A stretch of DNA of 64,000 nt from CADEDH01 sp963732695 (GTDB lineage: Bacteria; Actinomycetota; Acidimicrobiia; Acidimicrobiales; SZUA-35). The position numbers and the translations under genes were made by a program. The notes beneath the pieces were generated by a model. The model was not told where the DNA came from. It searched no databases and worked only from the letters and a program-made list of their open reading frames with translations. Numbering within the stretch: position 1 is the first letter of the stretch; every line of letters begins with the position of its first letter. The stretch spans positions 62,001 through 126,000 of the forward strand of contig CAVTAP010000021.1 in the NCBI GenBank assembly GCA_963732695.1. Reading direction: 5' to 3'. This document shows, piece by piece, positions 50,579 to 59,130 of the stretch.

Positions 50579-51960
50579 CACGGCCCACTCCGGGGCCCGG
50601 CAGCCGACACCCGGATCGCAGCCAGCACCGCGGCCTCCCCATCGACCGACAGTTCCAGGCGCCGGTCCCGCCAGTCGCCCGACTCGACGACGACACCACA
50701 CAACCTCAAGACCTGCGACGAACCGTGGAACGCTCGGGAGACCTCATGCTCACCCGGTGGCTGACGCTGCCCACCGCTCTCGGAGGTGGCCCAGCCCATG
50801 TCGGCGGCCATGGCGGCCACGTCGGCGAAGAGTACCCTGGTCGCGACTGCTTCGGCCCGGTCCAACATCACAAGACCGCAGCACTCGACCACGAATCGAT
50901 CCCAGCCCGGCTCTCCGAGATTGGAGACCAGCAGCCTCCACGCTGCGTCGGGAGCGGCGGCTGCTGCGCCCAGCTTTGTGCGCCGCAGCGTCTTGTTGTG
51001 CTTGCGCAGCGCACCGACCGACTGCAACCAACTCCGGAGCTGATGCACCATGGGAGCGTCGATCTCGGTGCGGGGCAGCCCGTCCGACGCCCACGGGTCG
51101 TCCCACGGGGCCTCGGCATGGAAGCGACGGACCACCGCCGGTGACAGGTAACCGGCCTGCGTCAACGGCTGCTCATCACCGAACGAGGTCAGGAACCAGG
51201 TCACCGGCAGCATCATCGACCCCACCCCAGCCGGCACCCCGATCGGATGCAACAACCGGTTCGCCAACCGCCCCCGGAGCCCAGCCAACGGCTGACACCG
51301 CCGCTCAGCGGCGTCCACCCAGTGCTGGAGCCGTTCAGTGACCACCGCCGTACGCCACGACTGGCCCCGCTCGACCGGATGATCCCCGTCCAGGGCCTCG
51401 CCCGCGATCTCAGCCTGAACGCGACGCCAACCCCGGCCCCCCACCACCAACCGGCCCGACACGATCGCAGCTTCCAGCGCATCCTCCACCGCGGAGCGGG
51501 CCGTCGACTCGGCGTACCCCATCACAGCGCCCCACTCGAAATCATCGAGATCCGGGGGCTCGATACCCGAAGCCTCCTTCGCCTTACGCATCGCCGCCAC
51601 CCCCGCGGCATTCGACTCACCGAAGGCGGCATGAACCCCACGCGTGGTGTCGCTCCGACAGATCGCCGCATACCGACAGAGGCCGAGCTCGTCGAACAAC
51701 ACCGCCGCCACCTCAGCCAAACGGGGCATGTACCCGACCTCGTCGGTCAGATACTTCGTCGCCAGGACATACCACAACCAGTCCTGCACCCCCGCCTGCC
51801 GCAACACCTGCGGGCCCTCACCCCACGTCAACGACTCCAACACGTGCGACGCCTCACGAGCCAGTCCAGCGTCCCGCTCCCCTATCCGATCGATCGTCCC
51901 CTGCCCATCGGCCGCACTCAACTCGATCGGCTCACGACAATTCTGCGCCAGCTCGCCCAT
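50575..51960 (-). CDS. Unknown protein C of a three-gene operon
   Basis: 461 residues from ATG 51960 (MGELAQNCREPIELS). The region LTQAGYLSPAVVRRF...PMVHQLRSWLQSVGALRKHNKTLRRTKLG (about 300-370) resembles the winged-helix-like segment seen in C-termini of plasmid pRiA4b ORF-3-type proteins, which suggests nucleic-acid or protein binding. The rest is helical and not recognised. First gene of the operon; the promoter should lie in the 305-bp gap 51961-52265, where no other gene is supported. Confidence 0.55.
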   Translation of the reverse strand: MGELAQNCREPIELSAADGQGTIDRIGERDAGLAREASHVLESLTWGEGPQVLRQAGVQDWLWYVLATKYLTDEVGYMPRLAEVAAVLFDELGLCRYAAICRSDTTRGVHAAFGESNAAGVAAMRKAKEASGIEPPDLDDFEWGAVMGYAESTARSAVEDALEAAIVSGRLVVGGRGWRRVQAEIAGEALDGDHPVERGQSWRTAVVTERLQHWVDAAERRCQPLAGLRGRLANRLLHPIGVPAGVGSMMLPVTWFLTSFGDEQPLTQAGYLSPAVVRRFHAEAPWDDPWASDGLPRTEIDAPMVHQLRSWLQSVGALRKHNKTLRRTKLGAAAAAPDAAWRLLVSNLGEPGWDRFVVECCGLVMLDRAEAVATRVLFADVAAMAADMGWATSESGGQRQPPGEHEVSRAFHGSSQVLRLCGVVVESGDWRDRRLELSVDGEAAVLAAIRVSAAGPRSGPW

Positions 51961-52265
51961 CAGCGCAGTCTCCCCAAACCCGAAGCCAGTTCCACACCGG
52001 CGGCCTCGACCTGTGTCCACGGCCGAGCAGGCCATCCCTCGACCGCCCTGACGGCTCCGGCCCGCCAGGACGTGATGGCCGGTCACCCGGACGCCACAGC
52101 CGGCGGTCCCCTCCTGACCAAGCTGCGGCAACCAGCTTCTCAACGCCACCTGCGCCCGGCCGGCCCCCCCGATGAGGCTCTGGCTGGATCAGTCGGGCCG
52201 GCCGGCTCCTTGGTGGTGGCGAGCGGGCGGATCCAAGACTGAACTACGTGGATGGTTCACTGAAG
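51961..52265. other. Intergenic region, probable operon promoter
   Basis: Between gene C (starts 51960, minus) and the recombinase stop (52266, minus). Frames run through but lack starts with ribosome sites. GGCCGGCCCCCC and CGGGCCGGCCGG near 52155-52205 form a GC-rich hairpin that may terminate the recombinase transcript. Confidence 0.4.
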
Positions 52266-53414
52266 CTACGGCTTGCCATGGAACACCTCGTCGATGCGCT
52301 CGCCGGCTTGACGATGTTGTTGGGTGACCGTGTGCGTGTAGGTGTTGAGTGTGACGCCGATGTCGGCATGTCCGAGGCGCTCCTGCATTACCTTGTCATC
52401 GCCGACTGCGACGCGACCGACAGACTGTGCGGTATGGCGCAGGCCCTTGGGCGTGAGGGGCGCAACTCCGACTTCGTCGCAGAGGCGTTTCATTGCCCGT
52501 GCAAACGTGTTGGGGTTGACCCTGTCGCCCTCCTCCGTGGTGAACAGCGCTACTTGCTGCCCGGCGACACCCAGCAGGTTGAGCTCGGCCTCTTGACATT
52601 CGCGGTATGCCTGGAGCATCGCGGCGGTGGCGGAACCGATGGTCACAAGACGATCACTGGTGTCGGTCTTCAAGAGCTCCCGCAGCTCGGGCCGACCTCG
52701 AACCACGACGTACTGCCTGTGCACCTCGACGATGCCGCCTTCGGGATCAACGTCATGCCAGTCAAGACCCAGTAGCTCGCCGCGTCGAAGGCCGGTGACG
52801 AGACCGAGATGGAACGCTGGGTAGAGCCTGTGGCCTCTGGTCGCTTCGAGGAACGACCGTGATTCGGCCAGGGTCCAACCTTGCTGTTTGCCTGACGTTC
52901 GCCGCGCCCGGGGCGGCCGCGTCAAGACGACCGGGTTCCGCTTCAGAGGGCCGCGCTGGACAGCGTGCTCGAGTGCCATCGAGAGGATCTTGCGCACCAG
53001 CCTCGTCGACGTTGCACCGAGACGAGGGCGCTCGCCCTGGGGAGCAACGCTGAGATCGGTTATCCAATCGTCGATAATTTCGGGTGTGAGGTCCATGAGT
53101 CGTACTGAACCGAGCAGGGGAACGATGTGACTGTCGACGGCCCATCGGTACTGCTCAAAGGTGTTGTCGGCGACTCGGCCCTCGACTGAGCGCAGCCAGA
53201 CCTCGCGGACGTAGTCTCCGACTGTTTCACGCGAGGACCCTATTCGCCCCTCGGCCAGCGACCGGCTGAACTCCAGTGCGGCCTTCTTGGTGGCGAAGGT
53301 TCCGAGCTGGCGAACGCGGCGACGTCCCGATCCAGGATCGTAGCCGGCTTGCCGGACGGTCCACTTGCCTCGCTGCTTCTGGACGGTGACTTCCGCCACG
53401 GCTACGCCCCGCAT
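52266..53414 (-). CDS. int: Tyrosine recombinase (phage-type integrase)
   Basis: 382 residues from ATG 53414 (MRGVAVAEVTVQKQRGKW). An N-terminal arm-binding strand domain (about 5-60) is followed by the SAM-like core-binding domain (TVGDYVREVWLRSVEGRVAD, about 70-160). The catalytic domain has R in VTGLRRGELLGLDW, H-x-x-R-like LTPKGLRHTAQS, and the final LGHADIGVTLNTYTH with the nucleophile Tyr. It lies 92 bases from the 3' end of tRNA-Pro, the usual place for an integrase that uses a tRNA att site. It lacks the extra patch that marks integron integrases. Confidence 0.93.
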   Translation of the reverse strand: MRGVAVAEVTVQKQRGKWTVRQAGYDPGSGRRRVRQLGTFATKKAALEFSRSLAEGRIGSSRETVGDYVREVWLRSVEGRVADNTFEQYRWAVDSHIVPLLGSVRLMDLTPEIIDDWITDLSVAPQGERPRLGATSTRLVRKILSMALEHAVQRGPLKRNPVVLTRPPRARRTSGKQQGWTLAESRSFLEATRGHRLYPAFHLGLVTGLRRGELLGLDWHDVDPEGGIVEVHRQYVVVRGRPELRELLKTDTSDRLVTIGSATAAMLQAYRECQEAELNLLGVAGQQVALFTTEEGDRVNPNTFARAMKRLCDEVGVAPLTPKGLRHTAQSVGRVAVGDDKVMQERLGHADIGVTLNTYTHTVTQQHRQAGERIDEVFHGKP

Positions 53415-53506
53415 GTACCGATCGTAGTACATACATGCTGCATACACGCGACGAAACCCGGACCAGACGTCCGGGTCTCGTAGCCTTATGACCTGCGGTT
53501 TCTTGT

Positions 53507-53580
53507 CGGGCTGGGGAGATTTGAACTCCCGGCCTCTTGACCCCCAGTCAAGCGCGCTAGCCAAACTGCGCCACAGCCCG
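53507..53580 (-). tRNA. tRNA-Pro (anticodon GGG)
   Basis: 74 nt, folds completely: acceptor CGGGCTG/CAGCCCG, D-arm GCGC/GCGC, anticodon stem CTTGA/TCAAG with loop CTGGGGG (anticodon GGG), five-base variable loop, T-arm GGGAG/CTCCC with loop TTCAAAT. CCA is not encoded. The recombinase gene points away from its 3' end, so the 3' half is the likely attachment site of the element to the left. Confidence 0.96.
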
Positions 53581-53705
53581 TGGCTTCACGATGCTACCGG
53601 GGGGCCGGCGTCGCCGCACCGCTTTCCCCTCGGCCGGCTGGAAAAGATGCGACGGCCTGCCGGAGGCCTCGATCTGCGTCACGGAAACCGCGACACGCGA
53701 GCGAA

Positions 53706-53748
53706 CTGCGTCACGTTCTCGACGGAATCCGTGGAAAACGTGACGCAG
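53706..53748. promoter_or_regulatory. Inverted repeat next to tRNA-Pro
   Basis: CTGCGTCACGTT (53706-53717) and AACGTGACGCAG (53737-53748), perfect 12-base arms with a 19-base loop. A third partial copy, CTGCGTCACGGAA, lies at about 53675. It is upstream of the tRNA on its strand and could be an operator or a recombinase-arm site; it is not followed by a T-tract. Confidence 0.5.
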
Positions 53749-53819
53749 AAGGATGGAGAGGCGCGAAATCCGTCGCGCAGAACGGGCGGCTAGCGACGGG
53801 CCGCCAGGGGCCTGGGGCG

Positions 53820-54050
53820 TCACACGTGGCCGGCGACCCAGACGAGGCCCTGGACCAGGCGGTAGCCCAGGTACAGCACGAGCACGACGATCATCAGCCA
53901 GAAGTGCCACGGAGCCCGACCCCCCTTGGGGGCCTTGGCGCCGCCCTTCATGTCGGCCTTGTCGACCTCGCCCCCGCAGGTGGCGCAGGTCCCGTCGTCC
54001 TTCAGCGCGTTGGGTGCCTGGTAGGCATCGCACGTGTCGCACCAGGGCAT
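53820..54050 (-). CDS. Small zinc-ribbon membrane protein
   Basis: 76 residues from ATG 54050 (MPWCDTCDAYQAPNALKDDG). Two CxxC pairs (CDTC at residues 4-7, CATC near 22) form a zinc ribbon; a single membrane helix WLMIVVLVLYLGYRLVQGLVW ends the protein. Function unknown. It is 16 bases downstream of the SpoIIE phosphatase gene and probably cotranscribed. Confidence 0.75.
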   Translation of the reverse strand: MPWCDTCDAYQAPNALKDDGTCATCGGEVDKADMKGGAKAPKGGRAPWHFWLMIVVLVLYLGYRLVQGLVWVAGHV

Positions 54051-54066
54051 CGACCGCCTCGCTCCC

Positions 54067-55149
54067 CTACGCCCGCCGGCGGAGCACGAGCACGGCCAGA
54101 TCGTCGGTCGCCGGCCCACCGGAGAAGTCCCGCGCCGCTTCCACCAGCACCTTGGTCATGACGTCGGGCGCCGCTGTCGGGTCACGGCGGATCATGGTAG
54201 CGACGCCGTCTTCGCCGAACATCGCCTCCCCCCGCCGCGCCTCGGCCAGGCCGTCGGTGTACAGCACGGCGACGTCGTCCAGCTCCCAGGCCAGCTCCCG
54301 CGAGTGGTACTTCGCCCGCTCCGACAGCATCAGCAGCGGCCCCGTGGCCCCCAGAGGCCGCACCTCCCGGCTGTGCCACACGAACGCCGCCGGATGCCCG
54401 GCCGACGCGTACCGCAGGGTCTCGGCGTCGGTGTCGAACACCAGCACGCACAACGAGATGAACTCCTCGCCCCGCTCCAGCACCGACAACTGGGCGTTCA
54501 GCTCCTCGAGCGCCTGACCCGGATCCCGGAACTGCAAGAGGAACGCCCGGAGCAGGTACTTGGCCTGCAGCGCCGTGATCGACGGCTCGATGCCGTGCCC
54601 GGTGACGTCGCCGATCACGGCCGCCACCCGATGCTCGTCGACCCGGAACACGTCGTAGAAATCGCCGGCCATGGCCCCACTGCCGGGCTGATACGCCGAG
54701 CCGATCTCGAAGCCGGGCAGATCGGGCAGGGTCGGCGGAGCCAGCCGGGCCGCCCACTGCAGGGGCGCCAGCTCCTCCTGGCTCAGCACCTCCCGGGCCT
54801 TCTGCTCCACATCGGCCCGGTCGGCCGAGATGCGGGCCAACTCGACCTGGGTCTTGCGATCGCCGAGGGCCAGGGCGGCCGGCACCGCCAACAGCGACAC
54901 GGCCAGCGCCGGCCACAGGCCGATCCCCGCCACCGTGACCACCGCCAGCGCCAGGGCGGCGATGACGGTGAACACGCCCGCCTGGTAGTCACGCCGGTAG
55001 TCGTTGTTGGCCAGGCGCCACAGGTCCCGGGGCACGTTCTCCCGGTCGAGCCGGCGCATCACCTGGCGCCGCAGGAGCGCGATGCGCCCCCACTCCACCG
55101 CAGAGGCGGCGCAGATCAACGCCGCGACAGCAGGGATGAGCCGTTCCAT
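54067..55149 (-). CDS. SpoIIE/PP2C-type serine phosphatase with two membrane helices
   Basis: 360 residues. Hydrophobic segments at about 5-20 and 60-95 (VFTVIAALALAVVTVAGIGLWP) anchor it. The phosphatase domain (about 145-355) has GAMAGDFYDVFRV, AVIGDVTGHGIEPS, ASAGHPAAFVWH, VLYTDGLAEARRG and PATDDLAVLVL with the metal-binding Asp residues in place. It should dephosphorylate an anti-sigma-factor antagonist; no such partner is adjacent. First of a likely two-gene operon. Confidence 0.92.
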   Translation of the reverse strand: MERLIPAVAALICAASAVEWGRIALLRRQVMRRLDRENVPRDLWRLANNDYRRDYQAGVFTVIAALALAVVTVAGIGLWPALAVSLLAVPAALALGDRKTQVELARISADRADVEQKAREVLSQEELAPLQWAARLAPPTLPDLPGFEIGSAYQPGSGAMAGDFYDVFRVDEHRVAAVIGDVTGHGIEPSITALQAKYLLRAFLLQFRDPGQALEELNAQLSVLERGEEFISLCVLVFDTDAETLRYASAGHPAAFVWHSREVRPLGATGPLLMLSERAKYHSRELAWELDDVAVLYTDGLAEARRGEAMFGEDGVATMIRRDPTAAPDVMTKVLVEAARDFSGGPATDDLAVLVLRRRA

Positions 55150-55455
55150 CGTAGGCCAGACTACTCGCCGTCGACGGCGTCCACAGGAGGATCAGGTCCC
55201 TCGCTGCCAAGTACCGATCGCGGTGACCCACCACGGTAGGTGGTAGGTACTACGACCATTGTCCACTTGACATTGTCCTTACTATGCTCAGACGTGCGGC
55301 ACCCTACGGCAGCAACAATGGAGTACTGTCGTATCCGGTACATAAGATTGCTCAAGGGGGGTACTGAGAAAGGGACCCCTCCGTTCGATCAACCGCCGCT
55401 TGGCCGAGCTTTCGCCTATCTCGGTCACCTGCACCAACCGCACCCAGGAGCAGTA
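55150..55455. other. Divergent promoter region
   Basis: Gap between the phosphatase gene (minus) and the TetR-like gene (plus). AT-richer than its surroundings. A direct repeat GGTAGGTGG/TAGGTACTA near 55232-55252 and CACTTGACATTGTCCTTACTA near 55262 (read as short blocks) suggest promoter and operator DNA. No gene seen. Confidence 0.4.
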
Positions 55456-55971
55456 GTGACACCCTCTTCAGCGCCTTCGTCTGCGCCCTACGGCTCGACC
55501 CAGCGCTCGTACCCCGGGCCCCTCAAGGGGAGCCCGGCCGAAGCTCTCATGGATTCCGTAGAGGACATCTGGCACGCCCAAGGCGACCTCGCCCTGTCCG
55601 TTCGCCGACTCACCGCTGCCAGCCGTACGACGAGCCAGGCGATCTACACCTACTTCGGCTCGATGGACAACCTCCTCGACAGTGCCTTCCAACGGGCGCT
55701 CACCGAGCTCGACGAGGCGACGGCCACCATCGATCAGCCCTCCGACTGGCTCCGCTACGCCCTCGATCACCCTGCCCGCTGGCAGATGGTGCAGGTCGAC
55801 CGGGGTCCGGGCGCCCGCACCAGCGAGCTCCTGGCCAAGGTGGCGGAACGTCTCTCCCATCTCACCGGCTACGACCCGCTGCAGACGGCACAGCTCAACG
55901 GACTGATCGACGCTGCCATCGCCGGCCGCCTCGATCGGGGCATCGCGATCGCCGCCGCCGACCGGCTCTGA
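55456..55971 (+). CDS. TetR-like transcriptional regulator
   Basis: 171 residues from GTG 55456 with AGGAG 6 bases upstream. AEALMDSVEDIWHAQGDLALSVRRLTAASRTTSQAIYTYFGSMDNLLDSAF is a TetR helix-turn-helix with QAIYTYFGS as recognition helix. The C-terminal ligand domain is short (about 90 residues), compared with 120-150 in most TetR proteins. Converges on der, separated by stacked hairpins. Confidence 0.75.
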   Translation: MTPSSAPSSAPYGSTQRSYPGPLKGSPAEALMDSVEDIWHAQGDLALSVRRLTAASRTTSQAIYTYFGSMDNLLDSAFQRALTELDEATATIDQPSDWLRYALDHPARWQMVQVDRGPGARTSELLAKVAERLSHLTGYDPLQTAQLNGLIDAAIAGRLDRGIAIAAADRL

Positions 55972-55989
55972 CCCGAGCGCTCGGTCGGC

Positions 55990-56073
55990 CTCAGGTGTTC
56001 GCCTCAGGCGAACCCAAGGAGCCCGAAGGGCTCCCTCAGGTGTTCGCCGAAGGCGAACCCGAAGGGCTCCCTC
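55990..56073. terminator. Stacked hairpins between convergent genes
   Basis: Three hairpins in 60 bases: GTTCGCCTCAGGCGAAC (55997-56013), GGAGCCCGAAGGGCTCC (56018-56034) and GTTCGCCGAAGGCGAAC (56042-56058), arranged as a 41-bp near-duplication. No T-tract follows, as usual in high-GC actinobacteria. They serve convergent transcripts of the TetR-like gene and der. Confidence 0.7.
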
Positions 56074-57529
56074 AGTCCGACCGGGCCCGGACCCGCAGCT
56101 TGATCGGCGTCGGCCCGATCTTCAGCCCGTCCCGCAGCTTGCGCTCCAGGTAGCGCAGGTAGGAGTCGGGCAACGCCCGGTTGGCGAACAGGGTGAAGGT
56201 GGGCGGATCCACCGCAGCCTGCGTGGCGTACAGCACCCGCGCCCCACCCGGAGCCGGCTGCGACTGCTGGGCCAGCCGGATCACGTCGTTGACCTGCCGG
56301 GTGGGCGTCCGCTGCTGGTAGGCGTCGAGCGCCGTGCTCATCGACGGCAGCAGCTTGTGCACCCCCTTGCCCGACAGGGCCGAGATGCGGTGCACCGGCA
56401 CGCCGGGAAGGAAGCTCAGCTTGCGGGCCAGCTGGTTGCTGATGTCTTCCTTGTCGTCCGTGCTCAGCAGCTCCACCTTGTTCAGCACGATCACGATCGG
56501 GCAGCCGGCGGCGTCCACCCGCTCGGCCAGGCGCTGGTCCTGGGCCGTCACCCCTTCGGTGGCGTCGATCACCAGCAGGGCCACGTCGGCCGAGTCGACC
56601 GCCTTCAGGGCCCGCACCACCGAGTAGTACTCGGTGTCCTCGTCGATCCGGCTCCGCCGTCGCATCCCGGCCGTGTCGAGGAACCGGATCGGCCCCCGAA
56701 CGGTCTCCACCACGGTGTCGACCGTGTCGCGCGTCGTGCCCGGCATGTCGTGGACCACCGAGCGCTCCTCCCCGATCAGGCGGTTGAACAGCGTCGACTT
56801 GCCGACGTTGGGCCGCCCCACCAGGGCGATGCTGAACACCCGCTCGTCGGGTGCCGCCATCCCCCGGGCCACGCCCACCCGGCCCGAAGCCGCCTCGTCC
56901 TCGTCGCCGTCGTCGCCATCACGGCCGAGGTCATCCGCCGCCGAGCCCTCGGCCCCGGCGGGATCAAGGTCGGCATCGGCGTCGGGTAGCGGAGCCGCTT
57001 CGGGCAGCACGGCCACCAACCGGTCGAGCAGGTCGGCCACGCCGCGCCCGTGGATCGAGCTGACCGGCAGCGGCTCGCCCAGCCCCAGACGCACGAGATC
57101 CCAGATCCCAGATTGGTGGCGGTCGTCGTCGACCTTGTTGGCCACCAGGAACAGGGGCCGCTCCATACCCCGCAGCCGGCGGGCGAACTGCTCGTCCTGG
57201 TCGGTGATGCCCACCGTCACGTCCACCACGAACAGCACGGCGTCGGCCGCATCCACCGCCGCCTCGGCCTGGCGCGACACCTTGCCGTCGAGCTCGCTCC
57301 CCTTGGCCAGCCACCCACCGGTGTCGACCAGCTCGAACGCCCGGCCCAGCCACTCGGCCGCCGCTCCCTTACGATCCCGGGTGACACCGGGTTTCTCCTC
57401 CACGATCGCTTCCCGCCGACCGATGATGCGGTTGAACAGCGTCGACTTGCCCACATTGGGCCGGCCCACGATCACGACCGTGGGCAGGGTGCTCGGCACC
57501 ACCGCCCCGGCCTGGCTGGCGGGTCTCAT
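56072..57529 (-). CDS. der: Ribosome-associated GTPase Der (EngA)
   Basis: 485 residues, with two tandem GTPase domains and a KH-like C-terminus. G1 motifs GRPNVGKSTLFN appear at about residues 22 and 240; G3 DTGGW and DTAGM; G4 NKVD and NKVE. An acidic linker (about 185-230) joins the domains. C-terminal KIGPTPIKLRVRARSD is typical. Der is needed for 50S subunit maturation. Overlaps the DUF512 gene by four bases (ATGA) and is cotranscribed with it. Start ATG 57529; an in-frame start nearer GRPN is also possible. Confidence 0.96.
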   Translation of the reverse strand: MRPASQAGAVVPSTLPTVVIVGRPNVGKSTLFNRIIGRREAIVEEKPGVTRDRKGAAAEWLGRAFELVDTGGWLAKGSELDGKVSRQAEAAVDAADAVLFVVDVTVGITDQDEQFARRLRGMERPLFLVANKVDDDRHQSGIWDLVRLGLGEPLPVSSIHGRGVADLLDRLVAVLPEAAPLPDADADLDPAGAEGSAADDLGRDGDDGDEDEAASGRVGVARGMAAPDERVFSIALVGRPNVGKSTLFNRLIGEERSVVHDMPGTTRDTVDTVVETVRGPIRFLDTAGMRRRSRIDEDTEYYSVVRALKAVDSADVALLVIDATEGVTAQDQRLAERVDAAGCPIVIVLNKVELLSTDDKEDISNQLARKLSFLPGVPVHRISALSGKGVHKLLPSMSTALDAYQQRTPTRQVNDVIRLAQQSQPAPGGARVLYATQAAVDPPTFTLFANRALPDSYLRYLERKLRDGLKIGPTPIKLRVRARSD

Positions 57530-59019
57530 CGGGCCATCTCCACTCGCACCTCTGCTGTTGCTGCCCGCCGGGGGCGGGCACCGTCGAGAGCGGCCCGTAG
57601 CGCCGCCCCGCTCGTCGCCACGACCTCAACCGGTCGGGGTAGATCCTCGGGCCGGGTCCCGTCCAGGAACAGGCCGCCCGACAGGCACACGTCGGGCACC
57701 AGGTAGCGGTGACCAGCCGGCTCGTCAGCCAGCACCCGGGCGATGTCCGCTCCCACCAGCAGCCCGGTGACGGCGATGTTGCCGCCGAAGAACCGGTTGT
57801 CGACCGTCACCAGCCGGATGCGGCCGTGCGCCGGGTGCCGGCTCAGGAGCGGGCCCAGCACCCGGGCCCCGTACTCGCTCGTCACCACGCCGACGGGGCG
57901 CTGATCGGGCCCGCCGCTGCCATTCGCACCGGCACCGCCCCGGGGGCGGGGCGACAGCACCACCGGCTGAGCCCCGGCCGATCCGCCGCCGTGGGCCTCG
58001 CCGATGCCGGCGTCGGCCAGGCGGGGCGCCCGGTAGCCCTCGGCCGGTGCCCCGTCGACCCAGGCGAAGAAGCCGCTCTTGGGGAGCACCTCGGCGTCGC
58101 TACGTCCGTCGAACTCGGCCTCGAACGTGCGGGCCATGCCGATCCCGTCCTCGTGCATGGCGAACCCCTCGTAGGTCTCGGCCTCCGGGAACGCCACGTC
58201 GGCCAGCAGGTAGTACTCGTCGGCGGCGAACACCAGCCGCCGCCCCAGCAACCGCAGGAACGACGCCTGCCAGCTGGTCACCAGATCCACCACGGCCGCC
58301 GCTTCGGCCCGGGTGTGGGGCCGCATGCCGGGCTCGTCGGAATGGGCGCTGACCCCGAGCGGCACCACGGCCAGCGACGCCAGCTCCGGATACTCGTCGA
58401 GCACCCCGGCCAGTGTGTCGTCGAGCACGTCGCCGTCGTTGACACCGGGACAGACCACGATCTGGCCGTGGACCTCGATGCCGTGGTCGAGCAGGGCCCG
58501 CAGCCACCGCAGGCTCATCGCCCCCCGCCGGTTGCGCAACAGCTCGCTCCGCACGTCGGGATCGGTGGCGTGGATGCTCACGTACAACGGCGACAGGCGC
58601 TCGGTGACCACCCGTTCCAGATCAGCCTCGGTGAACCGTGTAAGGGTGGTGAAGTTCCCGTAGAGGAACGAGAGCCGGTAGTCGTCGTCCTTGAGGTACA
58701 GGCTGCGCCGCAGCCCGGGAGGAAGCTGGTAGATGAAGCAGAACGAGCAGTGGTTGTCGCACGTGCGGACCTGGTCGAACAGGGCCGCCTGGACCTCGAT
58801 CCCCAGCGGCTCGCCGTCGGCCTTGACCACCTCCACCGTGCGGGCCAGGCCGCCCCGGTCGACCTCCAGCGTCACATCCGGCCCGTCGACCAGGAGCTGG
58901 TACCGGATGACGTCGCGCGGCGCCTCGCCGTTGATCGACACGATCGTGTCGCCAACGTGCACGCCAGCCCGGTCAGCCGGTGTTCCGGCCCCGACTGCGA
59001 CCACCTGCGGTAACGCCAT
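57526..59019 (-). CDS. DUF512 protein: PDZ plus radical-SAM-like
   Basis: 497 residues from ATG 59019 (MALPQVVAVGAG). PDZ domain at about 5-70 (GTPADRAGVHVGDTIVSINGE), then radical-SAM-type CDNHCSFCFIYQLP (CxxxCxxC) near 110, then the DUF512 domain with TSEYGARVLGPLL, RLVTVDNRFFGGNIAVTGLLVGADI and VCLSGGLFLDGT. This fusion is widespread next to der. The reaction is not known. The ATG at 59100 would overlap the divergent gene, so 59019 is preferred. Confidence 0.9.
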   Translation of the reverse strand: MALPQVVAVGAGTPADRAGVHVGDTIVSINGEAPRDVIRYQLLVDGPDVTLEVDRGGLARTVEVVKADGEPLGIEVQAALFDQVRTCDNHCSFCFIYQLPPGLRRSLYLKDDDYRLSFLYGNFTTLTRFTEADLERVVTERLSPLYVSIHATDPDVRSELLRNRRGAMSLRWLRALLDHGIEVHGQIVVCPGVNDGDVLDDTLAGVLDEYPELASLAVVPLGVSAHSDEPGMRPHTRAEAAAVVDLVTSWQASFLRLLGRRLVFAADEYYLLADVAFPEAETYEGFAMHEDGIGMARTFEAEFDGRSDAEVLPKSGFFAWVDGAPAEGYRAPRLADAGIGEAHGGGSAGAQPVVLSPRPRGGAGANGSGGPDQRPVGVVTSEYGARVLGPLLSRHPAHGRIRLVTVDNRFFGGNIAVTGLLVGADIARVLADEPAGHRYLVPDVCLSGGLFLDGTRPEDLPRPVEVVATSGAALRAALDGARPRRAATAEVRVEMAR

Positions 59020-59130
59020 CCTTACCAGGCTAGGCCCCAGTGCGGGATTGAGGGCCCGATTGGGCGCCGGGGGCCGGCGACTGTCAACGTGGCGGGCCAT
59101 GAACGGGGCCGCCGTACCGACAGGATCGCC

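Noticed and set aside
52266..53414. Integron integrase for the array
   Set aside because: Arm-binding N-terminus and tRNA-adjacent position are those of phage/ICE integrases; the additional integron-specific patch is not seen. A role in the array is listed only as speculation.
57709..59013. 434-codon plus-strand gene opposite DUF512
   Set aside because: Antisense frame of a well-supported gene, typical for GC-rich DNA; no ribosome site.
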